DNA of 13,644 nt from JADJOY01 sp016713535 [NCBI: Deltaproteobacteria bacterium] (GTDB lineage Bacteria; JADJOY01), in NCBI GenBank assembly GCA_016713535.1, contig JADJOY010000006.1, positions 1 to 13,644 on the forward strand, written 5' to 3'. Below the pieces are notes generated by a model. It did not search any database. It had not been told where the DNA came from and saw only the letters and a program-made list of their open reading frames with translations. How positions within the stretch are numbered: position 1 is the stretch's first letter; the number at the start of each line of letters is the position of its first letter. Shown here piece by piece: positions 7,912 to 13,644 of this stretch. A program made the position numbers and the translations under genes.

Positions 7912-8274
7912 GGCGAAGCCGGGGTGAGGCCGGCCACGCCCCCGACGCGGACCCGAGGGAGCCCGCCCCGCGGGGTGCGGCGCCGCGTGGCGGCGACGGC
8001 CGCGGTCTGGGGCGGGTGGGCGGAAGACCGCGGCTGGCGGTGCGAGGGTGCGCCGCGAGAACGACAACCGTGGTCACGCGGCGTGGGATCGACTCGGCAC
8101 CGCTACGGCGGCACAGCCGCCTGCGGGCGTTGCGAAGGCGCCGTGGCTCACGTGGCGCGCGACGCCCGTGACGGCGGATCGGCGAGCAGGCTTCACGACG
8201 GTGCTTTCACTCAGCTTCGGAGCGCTTCATCAAGTAGGTCCGCAGGCGTTCACCGTGCGGGGTGGGGCTAAGCC

Positions 8275-9107
8275 TCACCTGGCGAGGCCCGTGTAAGACG
8301 GTTCGATCAGAACGCGTTGCAGCAGGCTCGCGAGAGCGCCTTCTACCATTTGCGCGCTGTCGATCCGAAGCTGTTGTGCGAGCGCCCCGGAGAGGGCTCG
8401 GATGGCGACTCGTTGTGCCTCTGGTTCGAGGATCGACCGGTTGGGGATGTAGACCTCGCCTGGACTCGTGAACGGGATGCTTCGAAACACCCGTAGCTCT
8501 TGGGGTGTCATTTGAGCGATCAAGTGCAGGAAGAAGTAGTGCTCGTCGAAGAGCCGATCCCACTCGGAGTGCAGGGCAATGGATGCGACGGCCTCGGCGA
8601 GCGCTTCGATGATGTCGGGATGGGACGATTGCGCGGCATAGCGTTCCGCCTGGGGAGGCCAGGAGGTTGCCGTGGTCGTTGATCAGGAACTCTTGGAGCT
8701 TCACGAACCCGCCGGCAACGGCTTCGGCGATTCGATCGACGTCGTCCTTGGTGGCGGCTTGTTGGGCCGCCATCTCGATCATGGCGTCGACCATCGTTTC
8801 CTGAAACCGCTTCCCCCGGAGCTGATCGAGCTCGGCCTGGACGTGTCGATAGAGCCGTAACAGGTCCGCGGTGATCGTAAGGCCTGGGATCTTCGCGACG
8901 CGCTCGGCAGTGCCGTCGACGACCGTCTTGCCGACCGCCTTGGCGAGAGCACGCAGCTGCTCTCGCCACGAAGGACTTTGGCGGATTTGCGCCAGGATCT
9001 CATCGCGCGTAGCGCCGCGAGGCGGATCAGTGCGTGTGATCTCGTAAGGGGATCGTACGGATAGCGAGTGACTCTCATCGGTTGGCTTCGCCTTCGGGTC
9101 TGGTCAT
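8275..9107 (-). CDS. Unrecognised protein coupled to the XRE regulator, frameshifted
   Basis: I do not recognise this protein. The joined reading is about 275 residues: SPYEITRTDPPRGATRDEIL, IRQSPSWREQLRALAKAVG, TVVDGTAERVAKIPGLTITA, DLLRLYRHVQAELDQL, MVDAMIEMAAQQAATKDDVD, IAEAVAGGFVKLQEFLINDH; after an extra C in the run near 8652-8660, QAERYAAQSSHPDIIEALAE, WDRLFDEHYFFLHLIAQMTP, RSIPFTSPGEVYIPNRSILE, and a C-terminal half of short amphipathic helices ending SYTGLAR, TGA 8275-8277. It looks soluble and mostly alpha-helical with no membrane span or signal. The likely start is ATG 9107, overlapping the regulator's stop (ATGA), but a frame change near 9078 is then needed. Coupling to an XRE gene suggests a joint function in controlling or stabilising the element; toxin, partner or accessory factor are all open. 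Confidence 0.6.
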
Positions 9108-9478
9108 CGCCCGGTCCTCGCCTGACGCTCGGTCTGCTGCTGCATGAGGTGGCGCAGCTCGTGGTTGGCGATGATCGCGTCGAGCACGAGCTCGATGGCT
9201 TCGCGTTCGTTCTCGGGCAATCGTGCGACGGCCTGGAAGCGCGCGGCGAGGCGGCGATCGAGTTGCTTGGTGGGTAGCCCACCATCGTCGAAGACGAGCT
9301 CGTCGGTGCTGACCTCGAGGGCTTCGGCGAGCTTTCGCAGGATGGGGAGGTTGGGTGTAGCGCCTCCGGCTTCGTAGCGCCGGATGATGCCGACGGTGAC
9401 GCCGGCTTGGTCGGCGAGGTGCTGCTGGGTCCAGCCCTTCGCCTTGCGGATCCGCACGAGGTTGTCTTTGAAGGCCAT
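9104..9478 (-). CDS. XRE-family HTH transcriptional regulator
   Basis: 124 residues, intact, from ATG 9478 to TGA 9104-9106. An N-terminal Cro/C1-type helix-turn-helix spans about residues 6-60: NLVRIRKAKGWTQQHLADQA, GVTVGIIRRYEAGGATPNLP, ILRKLAEALEVSTDELVF. The C-terminal part is helical (ARLPENEREAIELVLDAIIA) and probably dimerises. The purine-rich GGGAG about 11 bases upstream is a weak ribosome site. An in-frame extension upstream exists, but MAFKDNLVRIRKAKGW is the natural start for the fold. The gene is divergent from the primase operon, and the shared 290-base spacer carries two dyads suited to autoregulation. It most likely represses the element's own genes, like a phage repressor. 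It is translationally coupled (ATGA) to the next minus-strand gene. Confidence 0.9.
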   Translation of the reverse strand: MAFKDNLVRIRKAKGWTQQHLADQAGVTVGIIRRYEAGGATPNLPILRKLAEALEVSTDELVFDDGGLPTKQLDRRLAARFQAVARLPENEREAIELVLDAIIANHELRHLMQQQTERQARTGR

Positions 9479-9494
9479 GTGAGTGCTCGCTCCC

Positions 9495-9512
9495 GTGGTG
9501 TCGCTATACCAC
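9495..9512. promoter_or_regulatory. Candidate XRE operator, short inverted repeat
   Basis: GTGGT (9495-9499) and ACCAC (9508-9512) are separated by 8 bases, with partly symmetric flanks (CCC/GGG). It lies 17-34 bases upstream of the XRE start codon, right for autorepression. Only symmetry and position support it. Confidence 0.4.
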
Positions 9513-9552
9513 CGGGTTTCGGCACTCTTGGGTTGGTTGTCCTGCATGATCG

Positions 9553-9581
9553 TTGACCCGTGAGTCATGATTGTATATGTA
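9553..9581 (+). promoter_or_regulatory. Possible sigma70-like promoter for the primase operon
   Basis: TTGACC (9553-9558) matches the -35 consensus well. It is followed after 17 bases by TATGTA (9576-9581), a modest -10; TATATG two bases earlier is an alternative with 15-base spacing. The -10 falls inside the palindrome at 9569-9594, so a bound repressor would block it. The block is strikingly AT-rich for this GC-rich region. Confidence 0.4.
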
Positions 9582-9594
9582 TAGATACACAATC
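9569..9594. promoter_or_regulatory. 26-nt AT-rich dyad, candidate repressor operator
   Basis: Outer arms GATTGT (9569-9574) and ACAATC (9589-9594) pair perfectly. Inside, TAT/ATA steps continue the symmetry with isolated mismatches around a central TATA. It lies between the divergent XRE and primase-operon genes and overlaps the proposed -10. An XRE dimer is the obvious candidate ligand, by position. Confidence 0.55.
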
Positions 9595-9700
9595 GTGCAT
9601 GGCGCAATTCATCTCGTGGGGGTGCGAATCCCCTCTTGACAGGTTTTCGGACGAACCGCACGGCCGGGCCTCGGGGCGACCCCCCGGAGCCCGGAGACAC

Positions 9701-9744
9701 GAAGGGCCGCCGGTCCCTCCTGGCAGAGACCCCGGCGGCCCTTC
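9701..9744 (+). terminator. Strong 13-bp leader hairpin (attenuator or terminator-like)
   Basis: GAAGGGCCGCCGG (9701-9713) pairs perfectly with CCGGCGGCCCTTC (9732-9744) across an 18-base loop. It ends 11 bases before the ribosome site GAGAGGAG of the first plus-strand gene and has no T-run after it, so it is not a standard intrinsic terminator. It could be a leader structure that governs translation or stability of the operon mRNA, or a Rho-independent stop for readthrough. Confidence 0.5.
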
Positions 9745-9769
9745 TCGGACGGACGAGAGGAGACCTCCC

Positions 9770-10171
9770 GTGTCGCACCCGAGCCTACCGGCTCTCCCCC
9801 CTCGTCTCAACGACGCTCCACTCGCGTCGGAACCCGCCGAGCCCACGTACGCGGCACGGCTGACCGAGGATCTCTTCCTCGGTGCCTTCCTGATCGCCGA
9901 GGGCGGTCGGCTCGCCGACACGCAGCTCGAGGGCACGACCGTCGCGTTCGTGATCGAGGGCGACGGGGCCGAGCTGACCGAGTCTCGTCACCGCCTACCG
10001 GCGGGTGAGGCGCACACGAACGTGCTGCGCCTGAAGGCGGCGCTCACGCACCTCAAGGACGTGATGTTTGCACGGTTGCGGGACCAGGGGCGCCGCCCGG
10101 AACGCCGCGACGAGAGACGAGACGAGAGGAACGATCCATGCCCATCGCCACGAGCGAAGTCGAGAGGGTGA
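9770..10171 (+). CDS. Small DUF5659-like protein at the head of the primase operon
   Basis: 133 residues from GTG 9770, chosen for the strong ribosome site GAGAGGAG (9755-9762), 7 bases before it. After a Pro/Ala-rich N-terminus the core reads YAARLTEDLFLGAFLIAEGG, LADTQLEGTTVAFVIEGDG and VLRLKAALTHLKDVMFARLR, ending in a charged Arg/Glu/Asp tail. The T-x-D-[LF]-[YF]-L-[AG]-A-F-L core resembles DUF5659, short proteins of unknown role often found beside mobile-element replication genes. The assignment is from memory of the pattern and is moderate. The frame overlaps the primase start by 34 bases, so the last residues may be out of frame or the two genes may be coupled. It is probably in one operon with the primase and under the leader hairpin. 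Confidence 0.7.
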   Translation: MSHPSLPALPPRLNDAPLASEPAEPTYAARLTEDLFLGAFLIAEGGRLADTQLEGTTVAFVIEGDGAELTESRHRLPAGEAHTNVLRLKAALTHLKDVMFARLRDQGRRPERRDERRDERNDPCPSPRAKSRG

Positions 10172-10980
10172 AGGCGGCGCACGACCTGGTGCGGGTGGTC
10201 GAGGCGCACGGGGTGAAGCTCACGAAGAAGGGCCAGGGCTTCGTGGGGCTCTGTCCGTTCCACGAAGAGCAAACCCCTTCCTTCACCGTGAACCCTTCGC
10301 AGCAGCTCTATCACTGCTTCGGGTGCCCGCCGGAGAAGGGGAAGACCGGCGGCGACGTGATCTCGTTCGTGAGCCGCCTGCGCGGACTCTCGTTTCGGGA
10401 GACGCTGCTCCACTTGGGCGCGGACCTCGCGGCCCCGACGATCCCCGCCCCGAAGTCGAACGGCGTCGGCGTCGGCACGGCCGCGCGCACGTCCTCGGCG
10501 CCACCGACGGCGGCGTTGAAGGCGGTGGGGTGGCGCCTGCGCCAGCGGCGCCGTCGCCCGCACCGGCTCCGCCCACCGAGCGCACGCCCGAGCAGCGCAA
10601 GCTGCTCGAACGCGTGGTGCGCTTCTACCAGGCGGCGTTTCACGAAGACCCGCGCGGCCGGGAGTACCTCAAGCAGCGCGGGATCACCGATGCCGAGGCG
10701 ATCGAGGTGTTCGGCGCCGGCTTCGTGACGGGCAAGCTCGTCGAGGCGCTGCCGTCGGATCTGGATCTCGTCCCGGCGCTCCAGCAGCTCGGCATCCTGA
10801 ACGAGAAGCGCCGTGAGGTCTTCACCGGCTGCGTCGTCTTTCCCTTGCTCGACCCCCCTTCGGGGGCTCCGGTGGGGCTCTATGGGCGAAGAATCGAGGA
10901 CGGCGAAATCCAGCACCTCTACTTGGCTGGGCCGCGGCGCGGCCTGATCCAACTACCAAGCCGCGAAGCGGTCGACGACG
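10138..10980 (+). CDS. DNA primase 5' part: CHC2 zinc finger and Toprim N-terminal region, split by two frameshifts
   Basis: The first part of one primase gene that continues at 10981. ATG 10138 follows GAGAGGA (10124-10130) by 7 bases. Residues 33-65 hold a CHC2 zinc finger: C39 and H42 in CPFHEEQTPSF, C60 and C63 in LYHCFGC, followed by GGDVISFVSRL. This domain recognises template DNA in DnaG-type primases. A one-base loss near 10510-10535 shifts the frame within a Pro/Ala-rich linker. The reading then continues as LLERVVRFYQAAFHEDPRGR, EYLKQRGITDAEAIEVFGAG, EVFTGCVVFPLLD and GLYGRRI, the usual N-terminal core before Toprim. An extra C at about 10950 shifts it back, so the join GLI-NYQAAKRS leads into the next part. 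The two shifts cancel, which favours sequence error. Confidence 0.85.
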
Positions 10981-12975
10981 GTGATGCTGGCGGAGTCGGT
11001 GATCGACGCGCTGTCGCTCTACGCGAACGGTTTCCGGAACACGATCCCGCTCTACGGGACACAGGGCTTCACGGCCGATCACGAGTCCCTCTTCGAGGGC
11101 TTGGGAACCAAGGAGACCTACCTCGTCCTCGATGCCGACGAGCCGGGGCAGCGCGCCGCGGAGCTGCTGGCCACGAAGCTCGTGGCGAAGGGGATCGAGG
11201 CGTACCGGGTCGAGCTACCGGAGAAGGACGCGAACGCGTTTTTCCTGCGGCACACGCCGGAGGAGCTCGAGCAGCTCCTGAAGCGCGCCAACCCGAAGAA
11301 CCTCGAGCGCTCGGTGCACGTGGCCAAGCGCGGCGAGGAGGGCTTCACGCTGACCGAGCACGGCTTCGCCGTCACCTTCGGTGCGCGCCGCTACGAGGCC
11401 AAGGGGATCGCGCGCACCGACACGCAGCTCAAGGTGACGCTCAAAGCGATGAAGTCCACCCCCGTTGCTGGCAACGCCGTTAGCGATGCCGAAGCCCCAT
11501 CTGGAACGGCCCGAAGGGCCTTTGAGCTGACGACGTTGGATCTCTATTCGGCGCGGTCGCGCGAAATCCACGCGAAGACGCTGGCGCGGCTCTTTGGCGA
11601 GAACGAGGCGCTGGTCCGCGAAGACCTGATGCGGCTGGTGGAGAAGGCCGAGACGTTCACCGCCGAGGCGCAGGCCCGCCGCACCGAAGCGGCTCGCCCC
11701 ACGATGACGGATGCGGAGCGGGAGGAGGCGCTCGCGTTCCTGACCGACCCGGCGCTCGAGCGCCGGATCGTCGAGGACCTGGAGGCGATCGGTCTCTGCG
11801 GCGAGGAGACGAACAAACTGCTCGGCTACCTGGTGGCGACGAGCCGGCTGCTGGATGAGCCCTTGTCGATGGTGATCCAGAGCCGCAGCGGCGCCGGGAC
11901 GAGTGCCCTCCAGGACGCGGTGCTGGCGCTGATGCCGCCCGAGGCGGTGTGCAAATACACGCGGATCACGGACCAGGCGCTCTTTTACCGGGAGGGCGAC
12001 TCGCTCAAGCACAAGGTGCTGGCGCTGGAAGAGGCCGAGGGCATGGGCGGCGCCGTGTACTCGATCCGCGCCCTGCAATCCGCCGGCGAGGTGCGGATCC
12101 TCTCGACGGGGAAGGACCCGCAGACGGGTCAGATGGTGAGCCGGGAGACCGTCGTGGAGGGGCCGGTGTCGTTCCTGATGACGACGACGCGCCCCTCCAC
12201 GGAAGTCGATGGCGAGCTTTCGTCGCGGAACCTCTTCACGACCGTCGACGAGTCCCGCGCCCGCACGGAGGAGATTCTCCGGGCGCAGCGCTCGCGCTGG
12301 ACGCTGGAGGGGCTCCAGCACGCGACGGCGCGCAGCGCGATCCAGGCGCGGCACTGGAACGCGCAACGGCTGCTCGAATCGCTGGCGGTGGTGAACCGGT
12401 ACGCGGATCAGCTTCGGTTTCCGCCGGACTCGCTCCGGGCTCGTCGCGATCAACCGAAGTACCTCGCGATCGTGGCGGCGCTGGCGCTGCTCGGCCAGAA
12501 GCAGCGTCCGATTCGCGAGATCGCGGTGAAGGGGAAGACGGTCCGGTACGTGGAGGTCACACCGACCGACGTGGCGCTGGCGAACCGGCTCGCCACCGAG
12601 GCGCTCGGTCACTCGCTGGACGAGCTTTCGCCGCCGTCGCGGAAACTACTCGACGAGGTGCGGTCGATGGTGAAGACGCGCTCGGCGGAGCTGGGTGTGG
12701 CGCCGTCGGACTACGCGTTTGCGCGTCGGGACGTGCGGGAGTGGACGGGGTGGTCGGACTTTCAGATCAAGGTGCACATCCGGGACTCCCAGGGCTTTCG
12801 GTATCTGTGGACGCGGCAGGGCAAAGCGCGGTCGGGATGCGTGTACGAGCTGCGCTACGGCGGGAGGAAGGACGGGCGGCGGTTTCTCCTCGGCCTCACC
12901 CCCGCGGAGGAGCTGATCGCGCCCGCCCCATTGGACACCCCCGAGCCGAACTTGGAGGGCGCAAAACGCCAGTAG
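10981..12975 (+). CDS. DNA primase 3' part: Toprim domain fused to an AAA-like ATPase and DNA-binding C-terminus
   Basis: 664 residues, fully open; the true gene starts at 10138 (about 945 residues in all). Toprim catalytic residues are the Glu in LAESVIDAL (about residue 5) and D51/D53 in YLVLDADEPGQ. A middle region links to an ATPase: Walker A position 301-308 reads SRSGAGTS, Walker B-like HKVLALEEAEG is at about 345-355, a sensor segment FLMTTTRP is near 399, and SSRNLFTTVDESRARTEEI near 415-433. The C-terminus has DYAFARRDVREWTGWS (about 577-592), a probable winged helix. I recognise this as the primase-ATPase that sits beside tyrosine recombinases on integrated elements, probably for element replication. 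Oddly, the Walker A lysine is threonine (T307, ACG instead of AAG), which should impair ATP hydrolysis if real. Its downstream neighbour is the recombinase, 158 bases away. Confidence 0.88.
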   Translation: MMLAESVIDALSLYANGFRNTIPLYGTQGFTADHESLFEGLGTKETYLVLDADEPGQRAAELLATKLVAKGIEAYRVELPEKDANAFFLRHTPEELEQLLKRANPKNLERSVHVAKRGEEGFTLTEHGFAVTFGARRYEAKGIARTDTQLKVTLKAMKSTPVAGNAVSDAEAPSGTARRAFELTTLDLYSARSREIHAKTLARLFGENEALVREDLMRLVEKAETFTAEAQARRTEAARPTMTDAEREEALAFLTDPALERRIVEDLEAIGLCGEETNKLLGYLVATSRLLDEPLSMVIQSRSGAGTSALQDAVLALMPPEAVCKYTRITDQALFYREGDSLKHKVLALEEAEGMGGAVYSIRALQSAGEVRILSTGKDPQTGQMVSRETVVEGPVSFLMTTTRPSTEVDGELSSRNLFTTVDESRARTEEILRAQRSRWTLEGLQHATARSAIQARHWNAQRLLESLAVVNRYADQLRFPPDSLRARRDQPKYLAIVAALALLGQKQRPIREIAVKGKTVRYVEVTPTDVALANRLATEALGHSLDELSPPSRKLLDEVRSMVKTRSAELGVAPSDYAFARRDVREWTGWSDFQIKVHIRDSQGFRYLWTRQGKARSGCVYELRYGGRKDGRRFLLGLTPAEELIAPAPLDTPEPNLEGAKRQ

Positions 12976-13133
12976 TAGGGCCGCCGAAGGCGGTTGGAGG
13001 GCGGAGGTTGCGCGGGTGCTTTTCTCTTAACCGCGCGCTGAAACAGAAATCGAAGAAGTAGGTGCTGGGCGGTGGAGAGCAAGGGGTGAGGGGGAGAGGG
13101 TCTCCCGACCTCGCTTGTCGTAAAGGAACGTCC
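12976..13133. other. Primase-recombinase spacer with two small hairpins
   Basis: CCGCC/GGCGG with a GAA loop (12981-12993) lies just after the primase stop, and GGGAGA/TCTCCC with a GGG loop (13092-13106) lies ahead of the recombinase. Neither is followed by a T-run. No gene fits in the 158 bases. AAAGGA ahead of 13134 is the recombinase ribosome site. Confidence 0.5.
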
Positions 13134-13644
13134 ATGACGCTCGACGAAGCCTACGCGCGGTTCCGGGACGCGCTGACGACGCGCAACTACACGGCGACGA
13201 CGCGCGATCACTACCGGCGCGACATCGGGTGGTTCCTCGACTGGCTCGGTGCCGGCGCGGGTCTGCGCGAGGTCACGACGGTGACGCGGGCCGAGATCGA
13301 GCGCTACCAGGCGCACCTCGCCGATCGTGCGCGCCCGCAGCCGTTGGCGTTGCAGACGCAAGCCTCACGGATCCGGGCGGTGAAGCGCTGGTTCGAGTGG
13401 CTGGTGGAGCGGGGCTTTCTCTTCGAGAGCCCGACGCGGGGGATCGTCGAGACGCCGAAGGGGATGAACTACCGGCGGTGCTCACGGTGGCCGAGGTCGA
13501 GAAGCTCCTCCAGCACCCGAACACCTCGACGCCTCGCGGCATCCGGGACCGTGCGCTGCTTTCGAGGTGCTCTATGCGACGGGGCTGCGCCGCGGTGAGC
13601 TCGTGGCACTCGACCTCGCCGACGTCGATCTCGATCGTGGTCTG
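13134..13644 (+). CDS. Tyrosine recombinase/integrase (XerC/D-like), 3' end outside window, two frameshifts
   Basis: A site-specific recombinase that would integrate or excise the element. ATG 13134 is preceded by AAAGGA at 8 bases spacing. Residues 1 to about 105 form the SAM-like core-binding domain: MTLDEAYARFRDALTTRNYT, RDHYRRDIGWFLDWL, EIERYQAHLADRARPQPLAL, RIRAVKRWFEWLVERGFL, PTRGIVETPKG. A missing base after 13468 and another near 13560 change frame; joined, the catalytic domain begins LPAVLTVAEVEKLLQHP, GIRDRALL, FEVLYATGLRRGELVALDLA, DVDLDRGL. ATGLRRGEL carries the first catalytic arginine of the family; the HxxR and Tyr motifs are beyond the window. Its place directly after a primase-ATPase is typical of integrated elements rather than of chromosomal XerC/XerD. 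Confidence 0.9.

Larger units (their letters stand above)
7732..7977. repeat. 15-nt inverted repeat pair bounding a dyad-rich core
   Basis: CACCCCGCGGGGCGG at 7732-7746 recurs exactly inverted at 7963-7977. Part of the match is self-palindromic (CCCCGCGGGG), which weakens it. The pair encloses the dyads at 7806-7823, 7852-7879 and 7883-7911. The flanks beyond the 15 bases do not match. Confidence 0.5.
7268..8274. other. About 1 kb gene-poor spacer rich in dyads
   Basis: High GC returns here. Long open frames exist on both strands, but they are Arg/Ala/Gly/Pro-rich, overlap each other and show no recognisable motif, so I call none. The stretch does contain several inverted repeats between 7732 and 7977 (listed separately). 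It separates the Rhs tip/immunity segment from the primase/recombinase module, so it could hold one border of the mobile element, a non-coding RNA, or decayed genes. I saw no CRISPR, tRNA or insertion-sequence ends. Confidence 0.5.

Noticed and set aside
7388-7927. Plus-strand open frame of about 180 residues
   Set aside because: Arg/Ala/Gly-rich composition expected of random high-GC DNA, no motif, overlaps other equally long frames on both strands, and contains the dyad cluster.
7514-8077. Minus-strand open frame of about 190 residues
   Set aside because: Low-complexity Pro/Arg/Ala composition, no recognisable family and no ribosome site; likely a non-stop shadow.
9636-9664. TTGACA at 9636-9641 as a -35 element
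   Set aside because: The sequence at the proper spacing is GC-rich (CACGGC) and no -10 is visible.
10854-10866. CCCCC-TTC-GGGGG hairpin as a terminator
   Set aside because: It lies inside the primase coding region and has no T-run.
11215-12612. 465-residue minus-strand open frame opposite the primase
   Set aside because: Antisense shadow of a strongly coding plus-strand gene with clear Toprim and ATPase motifs.
11949-13061. 370-residue plus-strand open frame overlapping the primase 3' part
   Set aside because: Alternative frame of the primase; Gly/Ala/Arg-rich translation with no motif.

Overview
The window is most likely from a high-GC deltaproteobacterium-like organism, probably a myxobacterium (Myxococcota). 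This is inferred from strong G/C bias at third codon positions, a c-di-GMP enzyme of the usual YDxLTGLPNR/GGDEF/EAL type, tandem FadL-like porins, an Rhs toxin tip and a primase/tyrosine-recombinase element. No rRNA or intact tRNA gene is visible to fix the taxonomy.

Layout: (1) 1-1367, the 3' part of a GGDEF-EAL protein, frameshifted many times. (2) 1368-1734, a convergent intergenic region with REP-like palindromic repeats. (3) 1735-2023 (-), a YhbY-type RNA-binding protein. (4) 2302-5129, two tandem paralogous FadL/OmpP1-like outer-membrane barrels, the second overlapping the first by a GTGA stop/start, with a perfect 16-nt palindrome just upstream of the pair. (5) 5183-7267, a clearly lower-GC accessory segment. 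It holds the last part of an Rhs core joined to a NucA/NucB-type DNase tip, an ankyrin-repeat protein 8 nt downstream (probable immunity protein), a doubtful small lipoprotein, and a DUF6924-like protein that could be a second immunity gene. (6) 7268-8274, about 1 kb with no convincing gene but several strong dyads. (7) 8275-13644, a mobile-element replication/integration module. An XRE regulator and an unrecognised protein are on the minus strand. Divergent from them are a small DUF5659-like protein, a CHC2-Toprim primase fused to an AAA-like ATPase, and a tyrosine recombinase cut by the window end.

Single-base indels are dense in the first 5 kb and sparser later; an open stretch of almost 2 kb (10981-12975) has none. 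When the frames are joined, the conserved motifs are intact, so I read most of the frameshifts as sequence errors rather than gene death. Gene extents in the affected genes are therefore reconstructions.

The most interesting content is the displaced Rhs tip with its own transmembrane segment, NucA/NucB nuclease and ankyrin partner, followed by the primase/recombinase element, whose ATPase lacks the Walker A lysine and which carries an unrecognised gene coupled to its regulator.
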